A stretch of DNA of 64,000 nt from Euborellia annulipes (lineage: Eukaryota; Arthropoda; Insecta; Dermaptera; Anisolabididae): assembly GCA_023213315.1 (NCBI GenBank), contig JAKCPI010024950.1, positions 1-64,000 on the forward strand, written 5' to 3'. Made by a program: the position numbers and the translations under genes. Shown in pieces: positions 9,666-19,630 of the stretch. The notes under the pieces are model-generated. The model searched no databases. It was not told the origin of the DNA and worked only from the letters and a program-made list of their open reading frames with translations. Numbering within the stretch: the first letter of the stretch is position 1; every line of letters starts with the position of its first letter.

Positions 9666-10747
9666 GTGAGATTTAAAAATGCCTTCGGAGCGGTGGACCA
9701 CACCTTGCTTATTAATAAGTTGCATAGTCAGGCTAAATTCTCCGGCGCAGCTTGTAGACTGCTCTTTGCCTATCTCTCGGGGAGAAGCCAGTGGGTCGAG
9801 GTGGGGGGGAGGAGATCCACTCCGAAGACCCTTGTTAGTGGTGTTCCCCAGGGAGGGGTGCTGTCTCCCTTATTGTTCTCGATATACATAAATGACTTAC
9901 CTGGGGTCCTCCAGCGCGCCAAGTACCACCTATTTGCGGATGATCTCCAGATATATGTGGACGCAGACAAGTCTGATCTCGAGTCTGCGATCGAGGGGAT
10001 AAATTCGGACATTGTTAGGATCGCCCAATGGTCCTCTTCTAACAGGATTGAGCTTAATCCTTCTAAATCGCAAGCCATCCTGCTATCTTCTAGGCACATG
10101 GTATCTTCCCCACCACCAATTATTGTCAATGGTTTGGAAATTGAGTTCTCGGAGCATGTGAGGGACCTGGGGATTATCATTAATCGTAGGCTGAATTGGT
10201 CGGATCATGTCACTCAGATATGTCGCAGAGTCTATGGGACCCTTTACCCCTTGCGTCGGTTGGCCGACATAACTCCGGTGTGGGTGCGCTGTAGACTTAT
10301 GACCTCACTACTAATGCCTCACTTCTTGTATGGAGACGTGGTCTTTTATAACCTGGATTCGCGATCTTATCGGCGACTCCAGGTAGCATTCAACTCGTGT
10401 ATAAGATACATATATAATTTAAGTTCTAGAGACCACGTCTCCCAGCAAGTTCGCGAGATTCTGGGGACTGACCTGCGGACGTTCATGGATTTAACGCGTT
10501 TAAAATCTTAAAATCCGGGGTTCCTGACTATCTTTATGAAAATCTCTCGTTCGGGCCCTCGCGTAGGGCGTGCAATTTGAGCTGTCCTGTCCATAGGTCC
10601 GGGATGAGGGCTCAGTCTTTTGCGGTCACTGCTGCGAGGGTTTGGAATGACCTACCCGTTGAGATTCGGAGATGCGCGCACTTCCCAGCCTTCCGCTCCT
10701 TATCCTTTTCGTATCTTAGCCGGGCCGGGGACGATTCACGATCATAA
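9666..10747 (+). pseudogene. Non-LTR retrotransposon reverse transcriptase, truncated and frameshifted
   Basis: This is the catalytic protein of a LINE, which in an intact element copies element RNA at a nicked target. The main frame (9666-10511) gives AFGAVDH, then SGVPQGGVLSPLLF (residues 58-71) and FADDLQIY (90-97), the YADD-type catalytic box with F for Y. NPSKSQAILLSS and LGIIINRRLNW follow, as in Jockey/CR1-like RTs. The copy starts inside motif A, so the first catalytic Asp and all of ORF1 and the endonuclease are missing. After about 10499 homology moves to another frame, where RVWNDLPVEIRR and a stop at 10745 form the usual LINE C-terminus. The simplest reading is loss of one T in the T run near 10499. 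The sequence is far richer in GC than its surroundings. It is not functional; clade assignment is tentative. Confidence 0.9.
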
Positions 10748-10960
10748 CTGTTGTCCATCCCGTGATTCGAGTTGTTTTTGTTTTTTTCTTTTTTGTCTAT
10801 GTTTCTCCTTGAGAGTTGCGCCGGGATGAGAATTCACTGCTGTCGCGGACAATTTGCCATACATTATGTAAATAAAATGTCAATCATCATTGTACACTAA
10901 GAGGGGCAAATAAGCCCTATGTACATGGAATTTAATAAATAAAATAAATAAAATAAATTA
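9666..10960 (+). mobile_element. 5'-truncated LINE (Jockey/CR1-like)
   Basis: The element runs from the truncated RT through a short 3' UTR (10748-10928) to an A-rich tandem tail (AATAAATAAAATAAAT, about 10929-10960). Severe 5' truncation and a simple 3' tail are typical of target-primed reverse transcription. No clear target-site duplication was found. The 3' UTR does not carry the SINE tail seen elsewhere in the window. Confidence 0.85.
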
Positions 10961-10984
10961 TTCAATATTTAAATTGATAAGATA

Positions 10985-11251
10985 TTTTTTTTTTTTTTTT
11001 TTAAACATTCACACTTTTTTCTCATTCACACTCACACACATTCACACTGTCTTTTCGGCAACTCAGGCCATTTAAGACATTTACGATAACCGTTATTACT
11101 TTAATATACATATATGGGGTCCAGGCATTCTTATTTAAGCCATTTGGTATCCAAGTGGCTGAAATAAAATCATCGGACTGCCTGGGGTCCGAACCCGCGA
11201 CGTTTGGTATACGAGGTTAGCACGCTAACCTCTACACCAAGCCCCGAGGGC
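10985..11251 (-). mobile_element. tRNA-derived SINE (family S1), near full length
   Basis: Read on the minus strand it begins GCCCTCGGGGCTTGGTGTAG. It has an A box in TTGGTGTAGAGGTTAGCG (about 11240-11223) and a B box GGGTTCGGACCCC (11196-11184). The body has GGCTTAAATAAGAATGCC-like sequence and ATATATGTATATTAAAG. It ends with AAATGGCCTGAGTTGCCGAA, AAGAC, TGTG-rich DNA and a poly-A run. Internal Pol III boxes plus the tail define a SINE rather than a tRNA gene: no cloverleaf beyond the head. Confidence 0.8.
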
Positions 11252-11866
11252 ATATAATTTTTAAAATAATTTATAATGATTCAAATCTTCAATTACTAAA
11301 TAAATATTGTTCTCAGTTTTTAACATGCGTCTATTGATTTCCCATTTTCCAATTATTAAGTTAAGATTAACGATTTTAATACCCTTAATCGAATAATTTT
11401 CTCAAAATTTTCAGTTAAACGTCTACGATCCGAAAAAAAGTTTCACTTGCATCATGGTTTCATAAAAGCACACAATGCTTTTTCAATCGCCCACAATTCA
11501 TGATTATGGTGAGTAAAATTTAAAAAGCTTTCCTTTTTATACATTTCAATCACAGATATAGTGGTAGTCTAATGGGTAATGTATTGTCTAATGACATACA
11601 TATTAAAAAAAAAAATCTCCCTTAAACTAAAATATGCTTTCACTTTTTTGATGGCTTTGCAATTTGCCAAACACGTTTTGGCCATAACCATCTCAATATT
11701 TCATTGACATATAATTCTTCACTTTTATTCATTAAAATTTCCAGTTAAATGACTGAATAATAGAATTCATTATTTATTATCTTTTGTTGGATATGTTTTG
11801 AATTATTTTTTTTTTACATTAGTAGTCGTTTTTTGATACTAAGGCATTAGGACTTTAAAACATACC
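11252..11866. other. AT-rich noncoding DNA
   Basis: No gene or recognised repeat was found in this interval. Confidence 0.55.
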
Positions 11867-12444
11867 CAGGTCTATTCTCTAAGCAAAAACGTTAACTTTT
11901 AACATCTGAAATCAGCGTTAATTCATTTTAACACCTCTTTGCCTCAAATTGCTATGCTGTATGCAAAAACTTTAACGCCAAAGCGTTAATATTTAGTCAC
12001 TAGTGTTAAAAATTAATTTCATGTATAGGGGGTACCTTTAATATTTTAACGCCGTATTTAATACATCAAAATGGCGTCTTTAACCTAAAAAGTAAGATTA
12101 TGGTTTTGACAGCTTTTAGATAAAAGCAACATGTTAGCGTCGCTGTTAAAATTTGGTTTAGAGAATAGCATTTTTAACGCTGATGTGTCAGATAGCCCTA
12201 CTAAATTGAGAATAACAAATCTAGTAATGCGCATGCGCGATAGCTCATCGATTGGTGTAAAAACACGAACAAGCAGAAAACAGCTATGAATTGTAACTTC
12301 TGGTGCTAAAAGTAAAATGTTAACATCGTAGTTAAAATTTGGTTTAGATAATAGCATTTTTTTAACGCTGATGTTATTACTTTACTTTTTAACACCCAAT
12401 TTATGATGTTAAATTTTAACGTCTGTTTTTAGAGAATAGACCTG
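11867..12444. mobile_element. TIR element rich in GTTAA words
   Basis: Ends CAGGTCTATTCTCTAA and TTAGAGAATAGACCTG are inverted. GTTAACTTTTAACATC and related GTTAA words recur inside. An internal duplication pairs 12104-12192 with 12296-12376 (GTTAAAATTTGGTTTAGA then ATAGCATTTTTAACGCTGAT), and this duplicated block itself resembles the outer end. The minus-strand 90-codon frame merely reads the duplication. No convincing target duplication and no transposase. Confidence 0.6.
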
Positions 12445-13059
12445 ACATTAGACCTATAGCCTATATCAATATTTCGAATATTCCCTAGAAGGATCATATA
12501 TATGATTAAAAATAAAATACAATATAAAACGTTAAAAAGTCTGATGGCCTATAAGGCAAAAAAAAAAAAAAAAATAAAAATTAAAAGTTCTGGAGCTCAA
12601 AAAATATTAAGAAAAATTGTATTTCCTACTCCAACAAATAATAATTTTTATTCTAAACATAATTATAAACATTATTTTGTCTTACTTTTTCTTTCTCTCT
12701 CTAATAACTTTTAGTTTTTTTTTTTTTTTTTTATCAATAAAAAAAAATGTCGTGGTTTATTCATGAATAATACAAAAGGATTCATTTCAATAAAATATCG
12801 AATCTAATCAAAAATGAATTTTATACTAAAACGAAACCTTCATTTAGAAACAGAGGCCATTAAAGTCCCGAGGCACAATTCTATTACTCCCTCAGGAAAT
12901 ATTAATAAATAATTCCAACAAAAATAAATAAAAAAAAAAATCTTGACTAGGTTACTTCGATGAGAGAGAGTTTTACTCGGATTGCAAAAAAAATATGGTT
13001 TTAGCATTTAAATAATTAATACTAATAAATAAAGTAACCTATTAGAATATAAGTTTAAT
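12445..13059. other. AT-rich noncoding DNA
   Basis: No supported gene. Runs of A and T at 12560-12575, 12718-12733 and 12929-12940 dominate. Confidence 0.55.
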
Positions 13060-13702
13060 AAAAAAATCTGGTGTGACCGACCGCAAAGTACACAACTTTC
13101 TCTTAGCTTCGTGTTCTATGCTTATCACACCAGTTTTTGTGGGCATATATTTTATTTAGTATTTAGTATTTATATAGTATTTAGTTTCCGGCAGTACATT
13201 TGAATTCAAAATGGGAAAGTAGAAAAAATATTTACGCTGGGGGGGGGGGGCAAGCATCGGAGAAGAGCAACAGTTACCACAATCGTTGCATTTAAGTGAT
13301 GCCAAGCGCGGCGAAAGTTTGGGATTGATGACCCCTAGCGATCAGAGTGTGGAACGTCCCCCGGTAGTCATCGGTATATTGTATCTAAATTTTATCAAAT
13401 AATGGCCTCATTAGCCAAAAATAGTTTAAAAATATATATATTTTTTTAAAAGAAAAAATTCTGGCTGTTTTTCTTCTAATTTTCTTTGATACCAATTCCA
13501 CCAGCCATAAAATACCCTTATACTAAAAAAATATTTATATTTTGTTATCATAGCAATATTTCTCTTATCTTTTCTATTTGTACAAGAGTAAAGTGTACTT
13601 CAAAATATTTTGAGAGCAAAATGAGAATCTACAATTTGTTGAGTACCTAAAAAAAAATAATTGATTTAGGAATTTTAATCAAAATCGTTAGAATTAGTAA
13701 AA
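13060..13702 (-). mobile_element. Family A copy, old and interrupted
   Basis: The terminal hairpin (13060-13138; TCTGGTGTGACC to TATCACACCAG) is followed by TAGTTTCCGGCAGTACATTT. Family A sequence resumes at about 13530 (AATATTTATATTTTGTTATC, then AGAGTAAAGTGTACTTC) and stops near 13702. A SINE at 13245-13420 and unassigned DNA separate the two parts. The 5' half with the microsatellite is absent. Confidence 0.65.
13245..13420 (+). repeat. SINE fragment (family S3)
   Basis: GGAGAAGAGCAACAGTTACC, ATCGTTGCATTTAAGTGATG, GGGATTGATGACCCC and GAACGTCCCCCGGTAGTCAT are shared in the same order with 25300-25500 and 37826-38013 (both minus strand). The GGGATTGATGACCCC block is a plausible decayed B box. 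The 3' tail is lost or degenerate. Confidence 0.55.
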
Positions 13703-13747
13703 GGGTTGCAATTGGAACCGACCGAATTTTCGCTGGATAAGATGTAT

Positions 13748-14096
13748 AGGAAAGAACTGGAGAATAAAAACCAGCAATTGATGGACCCTCTCACATCATC
13801 GTTTAATTGGCAAATATTTCGACTGGCATTACGCCTAGTCATCATCAGTGCAAAGCAAATGATTTGGTGGAGGGCCCAAAAACTTCGCTTGCACTTGGTC
13901 TGACCCCTAAAAGCTTCTCCGAGGGGAAAATTTCAAATAAAAATAATCCTCAACCATTGTTTGACACGGGCCCTCCACCAAATCATTTGTTTGCACTGAT
14001 GATGACTAGGCGTAATGCCAGTCGAAATATTTGCCAATTAAAGATGATGCGAGAGGGTCCATCAATTGCTGGTTTTTATTCTCCAGTTGTTTCCTA
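13748..14096. repeat. Foldback with two inverted motif copies
   Basis: The arms at about 13748-13881 and 13964-14096 are strongly complementary: GGAGAATAAAAACCAGCAAT pairs with ATTGCTGGTTTTTATTCTCC, and TTTGGTGGAGGGCCC pairs with GGGCCCTCCACCAAA. Each arm holds a CTGATGAT-stem-GAAATA motif (13996-14029 plus strand; 13815-13848 minus strand). Single-arm relatives lie at 18407-18545 and 60904-60998. The overlapping reading frames show no domain. Confidence 0.75.
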
Positions 14097-14197
14097 TTAA
14101 TAAAAGTGTTTAATAGAAATAAGCTCAGAGTAGGGGTTTGAATTTTTGAAGAGAGAATGTTGAAGAATGTCTATTTCTTCACAGAAGGACCAAATCA

Positions 14198-14282
14198 AAC
14201 CCTAGACCGGGAACCGAACCCAGGATCTCCAGTCTTTCCGAGGGATCGCTGGGCTATACTATGTTCGGGACCACCGGACCCT
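14198..14282 (-). repeat. tRNA-like SINE head fragment
   Basis: On the minus strand CATAGTATAGCCCAGCGATC (A-box-like) is followed by TCCTGGGTTCGGTTCCCGG (B box). A cloverleaf is poor and no genuine 3' end or tail is attached, so I call it a SINE head and not a tRNA gene. Confidence 0.5.
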
Positions 14283-14450
14283 TGACCAATCAACAAATAC
14301 ATTCTCTATATATGCAAGCTGAGAGTGCATTTTTATAAGAAGGCAATTTCTAAGTGAGAAATCTTTAAAGAAAGCAGAGAGCAATTACTTGTGAAAAGTA
14401 ATTAAGTAAACAAAGAAGTTGAATCAAAAAAATATAATAAAAAAAAACTT

Positions 14451-15134
14451 AAAAAAATCTGGTGTGACTGGCGCACAGCACACAACTTTCTCTTACCTTC
14501 GGTAATCGAAAGTTGTGTTCTGTGCTTGTCACACCAGATTTTTTGTGTCGACATATATTTAGTTCCCGACATGACAGTACTGAACATATGAATTCAGATG
14601 TAAAATTTATAAGTATGGGGAAAATATTTATATTTTGTTACCATGGCAACCATTTCTCCTATCTTCCCTATGAAATACAAGAGTAAAGTGGTCTTCAGAA
14701 GATTTCAATCGCAAAATGAGAATATACATTTGAAAGAGCATCTAAAAAATAATTGATTTTTGAATTTTAAAAAAAATCGTTGGAGCAAATTTTGAGAAAA
14801 TCGAAAAAAACTGAAAAAGTGCATCAGTAAAGTACTAGTACTCTTTGGCCGATTTTGATTAAAAGCTTATTTTTTCCGGTCCCGGGGGGTGTTTAACTAA
14901 AATATAAAATTTCAACCTCGTAGCTCAATTCCTTCATGCTTAAAATTGAACACACACACAGACACACCCCCCACACACAGACAGACCATGTCGCGAAAAC
15001 CACTTTTTTGGATTCAGGGGACCTCAAAACGTGAAGATCCATCAAAATCTCGACATCGAATTTTTGACATGAATCCAATACTTTCTCTCTCTATATATAC
15101 TAACATATATATAGAGGTAAGAGAAAGTAAAAAA
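14451..15134 (-). mobile_element. Family A, full-length short form
   Basis: This is one of the two best reference copies. In minus-strand order: terminus TTTTTACTTTCTCTTACC with a small hairpin near 15070-15134; TCAAAAATTCGATGTCGAG; TCCACGTTTTGAGG-like block; GTCTGT/TGTG tract (about 14950-14990); CCCCGGGACCGG; GTACTAGTAC (about 14838); GGTTGCCATGGTAACAAAAT (about 14635); and the terminal hairpin 14451-14543. In the hairpin CTGGTGTGACTGGCGCACAG folds onto CTGTGCTTGTCACACCAG. No coding capacity. Structure suggests a non-autonomous Helentron-like element; mechanism is inferred. Confidence 0.75.
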
Positions 15135-15383
15135 TGCTTTTATTTAAATTGAACTAAAAAGAGAGAAATAATTTAATGGTTCTTGTTAAGATTGTTGATT
15201 TATGACAAAATATAAGCGTGGGGCGCTCATTGATAGCTTATGGAATTGTATATTCTTAGTCTCGCAATCACTTCGAAGCGCCCAATGCTTTTATTTTATT
15301 TAAATCATAAATATTCAACAATTTTAACAAGAACAATTAAATTATTTCTCGCTATTTAGTTCAATTTAAGTAAAGGCTTTTTT
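15130..15383. repeat. Foldback abutting a family A end
   Basis: Arms at about 15130-15229 and 15276-15383 pair: TTTAAATTGAACTAAAAAGA with GCTATTTAGTTCAATTTAA, and GGTTCTTGTTAAGATTGTTG with CAACAATTTTAACAAGAAC. It starts exactly where the family A terminus ends, so it was either the target site or a joined element. Confidence 0.65.
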
Positions 15384-17111
15384 TAAGTGTTTTTATTATA
15401 TTTTTTATTTTAAATTTTTTAGTCTTTTTTATTATAGATACAGTAACTTATTTAAAAAAAAAGGAACGGAGGAAGCGTGAGGCTTCTAATAAAGTACCAC
15501 ATTAGTTTGATCTATTTTGATAAAAATGTGCATATCATTGTTGTCATCAAAAATGACCCTTAAGTATCAAATTTCACAACGCTAGCTCATCGGGAAGTGT
15601 CCTAAACAAAGACTAAAACTTGGTGACCTTGAAAGAGTAAGTTAAATAAAAGCATTTAATAATAATAAAAACGGTCTAGATCAAGAAGAAAAGTACGTCC
15701 AAAAAATGTCTTTCTTTCATTTTATTTATTAGTAATAAATAAACAATAAATAAAACGAATACAAAATTGGTTAAAGAAAGGTTCCTAATTATTTTCAGTC
15801 TGTGATCGATTTGCAGTCAAAGGCGAATCTTTAATCTTTTTTTTTTCCATTGATTCGTGATCTTTTCCTCTCGTTTTCATTTTAATCAATCAAATTAGTA
15901 TGTGAACTGACTACGAAAAAAAAAAAAATTTGATCAATTTAAATGCAAAATGTGATTTTCAAAGTAATGAAGGATTTAGGAAATTACTCTAAAAAGCGGA
16001 AATTTAATATACGATTAAGCCTGATTTAAAACAAATATAATAATACTCAAAAAGGTTATAAATTTTTTTTATTTAATAAAATCAAATTGATGATTTCATA
16101 TTGAGAGAAAAGAGAGTCGTTTTTTGACACCCGGTGGGTTTATTTTAATACCTAATTCTTCGTAAATTTACTCCTTTCTACTCATCCAGGGCTCTTGTCA
16201 TTTCCCTAATGTATTCCAAAATGGAGAGAGGATTTTCCATGAGAGGAAAAAAACTGAAGGGGTGGAAAAAAAAACAAAGATTTGATGAAAAAAATCAATT
16301 TGGTATAAAATAAAATTTATTGAAATTAAAATTGAATTTTTTTTTTCATTTGAAAGATTTCCATTACACACATCATATCTTGGACATATTTTCTTAAAAC
16401 AATTTTTTTTTTATGTTCCTAAAAATCATGTATTTTTTGCATCATTTAACTGTTGACAGACATGAAAAATGTACAATAAAAAAAAACAACTAAAACATTT
16501 AAACACTTCATCTTTTTTTTTTCTCTCTAGAAAATACATACAGAGAAAAAAGTGATGATACTTTTTGGTGGAGCCAACTTAAAATATTCTAATGAAAATA
16601 TGTATACAATTAAATTGAGAATGTTAGTCGCGGCAACCCTTAACACCCCTTTAGAACTTGGCCAGTAAAAAATTTCCCCGAACTAATATACGTATTAACT
16701 TCACTCCTTACAAGTGCGAGATGAACCAATTAATATTAATTTTAATAATTTAAGCTTTATTGATTGAGTGTCAGCAAATATTTTCAAATTTTGAAAGGGA
16801 ACTTCTTTACTAGCAGAAGGAAGTTTAATTCATGCCTTACAAACACTTTCAAAACGCTACATTCATGTGCGGAAGAAAATTTCACATGGTATATCTCGAA
16901 AGCTCGTTAATAAATAAAAAATTCTACAGATGATCTACTCATTGAAAATTGATAAATTGGTACAGATCAGACCAATTTCCTAATCTTTTTCCTAGCGCGA
17001 ATGTGAATTTTGAGAAGAAGATTTACTTTTCAAAGGTATTGTAAGAATACACTTTTTTTTTTTTTTTGATAAATGATAAGATATATTATGATCTCAGAAG
17101 ATGAGTGTGAA
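15384..17111. other. AT-rich noncoding DNA
   Basis: No gene, tRNA or recognised repeat was seen over about 1.7 kb. No reading frame of 60 codons or more lies here. Confidence 0.55.
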
Positions 17112-17469
17112 GATTGAACAAAATCGACCAAAGAGTACTAGTACTTTACTGATGCACTTTTTCAGTTTTTTTTCGATTTTCTCAAAATGCGCTCCAACGA
17201 TTTTTTTTTTTTTAATTCAAAAATCAATTATTTTTTTTTAGATTCTCTTTAAAATGTATATTCTCATTTTGTCATTGAAATCTTCTGAAGACCACTTTAC
17301 TCTTTGTACTTCATAGAGGAGATGGGAGAAATGGTTGCCATGGTAACAAAATATAAATATTTTGCCATACTTATAAATTTTACATCTTAAATCGAATGAA
17401 CCATACTGTCGGGATCTAAATATATGTCGACACAAAAAATCTGCTGTGCGACAGTCACACCAGATTTTT
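17112..17469 (+). mobile_element. Family A copy, 5'-truncated
   Basis: It begins at ATTGAACAAAATCGACCAAA just before GTACTAGTAC (17135-17146). It continues through CTTTTTCAGTTTTTTTTCGA, AAGACCACTTTACTCTTTG and GGTTGCCATGGTAACAAAAT. It ends in a shrunken hairpin (AAAATCTGCTGTGCGACAG to CACACCAG). Confidence 0.7.
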
Positions 17470-17542
17470 ATTTGTATAGTTAAATTTTTATATTTTTTGG
17501 TAAAAATAAAAATATTAATGAAACTAGTAGTGTTGGACCACT

Positions 17543-18032
17543 TTTACTTTCTTTACCTATGTATATATGTAATATATATATAGAGAGAAAGTATTGGATT
17601 CATGTAAAAATTCGATGTCGAGTTTTTGATGGATCCTCACGTTTTGAGGTCCCCTGAATCCAAAAAGTGGTTTTCGCGACATGGTTGTCTGTGGGTGTGG
17701 GTCAAATTTTAAGCATGAAGGAATTGAGCTATGAGGCTGAAATTTTATATTTAAGTTAAACACCCCCGGGACCGGAAAATAAGCTTTTAATCAAAATCGG
17801 CCAAAGAGTACTAGTACTTTACTGATGTACTTTTTCAGTTTTTTTCGATTTTCTCAAAATTCGCTCTAACGATTTTGATTAAAATTCAAAATCAATTATT
17901 TTTTAGATGCTCTTTCAAATTGTATATTCTCGTTTTGCCCTCAAATTGTTTGAAGCACACTTTACCTTGTGCTTCATAGGAAAGATAGGAGAAATGGTTG
18001 CTATGCTGTGCGCCAGTCACACCAGATTTTTT
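17543..18032 (+). mobile_element. Family A copy with deleted hairpin arm
   Basis: The 5' terminus (TTTTACTTTCTTTACCTATG) and microsatellite region are intact, though the TG tract is reduced to GTTGTCTGTGGGTGTGGG. Near 18000 the sequence jumps from ATGGTTGC to TATGCTGTGCGCCAGTCACA, removing about 180 bp including one hairpin arm. A reversed piece (TTCAGGGGACCTCAAAACG, 18036-18055) follows directly, an unusual junction. Confidence 0.7.
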
Positions 18033-18060
18033 GTATTCAGGGGACCTCAAAACGTGTATA

Positions 18061-18412
18061 TCAGTGCAGGATATAGGTTGGCGATCCTGGTCTGGAGTCT
18101 TTAAACTTGTGCATGAAGAACAGAGAGGAAGACGAGTGAACTAACACTTGAATGCTCGTCTTCCCCTCCTCTCTTCATGCAAAAGTTTACCCACACAGCA
18201 CAAATCAACGCAGTACCATTCATGTAACAACACTTTGCTGCTTGGAAACTTCCAAATAGCAATCTAACCAACTAGATTTATGGTTGTCTGTGATACTATT
18301 ATCAATATTGCCTCAATATTGTCAACTTTGATTAAGATGGCAAGATTCGGTGCTTGGTGGGGGTAAAGACACCAGACGAAGGATCGCCAAAGAAATATAT
18401 CCTGCACTGAAG
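18061..18412. repeat. Nested foldback
   Basis: The outer arms pair CAGTGCAGGATATAGGTTGG (18062) with ATATATCCTGCACTG (18396-18410), plus GCGATCCTGGTCTGGAGTC with GACACCAGACGAAGGATCGC. An inner pair, GCATGAAGAACAGAGAGGAA with CCTCCTCTCTTCATGC, forms a second hairpin at about 18110-18178. The right arm runs into the motif family at 18407. Confidence 0.6.
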
Positions 18413-18545
18413 ATTGCCAGGTGTGATGCCGGCCGAAACATTTGCAAATTATATGGGATAAGGCGATTCCTAAAAATTTTTCAATAAATGCCTAGAGATA
18501 CAATAATGATAGTAAAAACAGCCGGCGCTTGTTTTTATTTCTCCT
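18407..18545 (+). repeat. CTGAWGAT-stem motif repeat, copy 2
   Basis: CTGAAGAT is followed by TGCCAGGTGTGATGCCGGCC (a stem), GAAACATTTGCAAATTA and, further on, TTGTTTTTATTTCTCCTG. The same order is found at 13996-14096 and 60904-60998. The stem sequence differs from the other copies yet still pairs. Confidence 0.5.
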
Positions 18546-18985
18546 GTCAAATCATCCTCTGAAACTAGCAACAATTCTATGAAGTAGTCTATTATCATCT
18601 TTTATTGATATAAAAGATATGGATAGGCATATGTAAATGCATCCATTTAAAAATTATACATATATTTATGCAAGAGGATTGATTCTGATGACGTCAAAGC
18701 TTTAATAACGTTTATGTTATCCTTTAAATATTTAAACGCAACCTTTATCAGCAATCGTGTTCGATTTAATTATTCAACACTAATTTATAAATACTATTGA
18801 TGGCTATGAATTCATTTATGGAGCCTGAAAAGACCCTTTTTGCATTCACTTATTTATTTATTATATGTATCCTCCAGGGAGGATTAATTAATTGCAGATA
18901 ATAAATATTTTTGATAGTCTTTTGGTAAGAGCTTCTTCAAAAAATAGAAAAAAATATAATTCTAGCAGAAAGATGACATCATATA
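18546..18985. other. AT-rich noncoding DNA
   Basis: Nothing recognisable was seen. It contains AT-rich DNA and ends at the target duplication of the next element. Confidence 0.5.
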
Positions 18986-19290
18986 CAGTGGCGTAAATGG
19001 GAGGAGGGAGGGGCACTGGGTGACACCTGTTTGCAGGGTGACACACGACAGTGAAAAAAAAATAAATAAAAACAACATATCACAATAAATCTCGAAAAAA
19101 ATTTTAAATTTCTATAAAATCATACAATTCTGTCTTTCTACGTGCATTTATAAAAAGAAAGTGAAAATTGAAAGTCTATATGTCCTAAGATGCCAAAAAG
19201 GCTAATAAAAAGAAAAGTTTTCATTTTTGGGGTGACACCACAATGCCAGGGGGCAATGTACCCTTGCCCCCCTCTCCAGTTCCGACGCTT
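18986..19290. mobile_element. hAT-like MITE with 8-bp duplication
   Basis: A 305-bp insert beginning CAGTGGCGTAAATGGGAGG and ending in CCAGTTCCGACGCTT, flanked by a perfect 8-bp duplication ATCATATA (18978-18985 and 19291-19298). Eight-base duplications and a CAG start fit the hAT superfamily; P-type elements also make 8-bp duplications. No reading frame, so it would depend on a transposase elsewhere. Confidence 0.7.
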
Positions 19291-19387
19291 ATCATATAGT
19301 ATATTGCATATATCAGTAAATATTTGTCAAAGGGTCCGTTAAATTAACGTCCAAAAAATATTGAGATGTAATTCAACTAACAAAAAA

Positions 19388-19490
19388 AACAGCCACCAAG
19401 ATCGTTGCAGTCAAGCAATGACACGCGTTCGGTCGAGGAACCAGGGCGTGGAACGTCCCCCGGTTGCCATCGATACAATATAATTCTAAT
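19388..19490 (+). repeat. SINE fragment (family S3)
   Basis: ACCAAGATCGTTGCAGTCAA and GAACGTCCCCCGGTTGCCAT, then CGATACAATA, match the S3 copies at 13245-13420 and 37826-38013. The central block is shortened. Confidence 0.5.
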
Positions 19491-19630
19491 CAATATATCT
19501 ACAAAAAATCTGGTGTGACTGTCGCACAGCAAACAACTTTCTCTCATCTTCGGTAATCAAAAGTTGTGTTCTGTGCTTGTCACACCAGATTTTTTGTGCT
19601 CGACAAAAATTTAGTTTCCGCTAATATATA

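Noticed and set aside
9495..9725. Frame with repeated SRLVTSWLVAS / TLQAMTSQAVTTK
   Set aside because: It reads the TGACGTCA palindrome on both strands; no protein family is implied.
9770..10180. 136-codon minus-strand frame
   Set aside because: It is the antisense shadow of the LINE reverse transcriptase, whose plus-strand motifs are unambiguous.
11184..11240. Functional tRNA gene
   Set aside because: A and B boxes are present but the cloverleaf is poor, the sequence continues into a shared SINE body and tail, and several copies exist.
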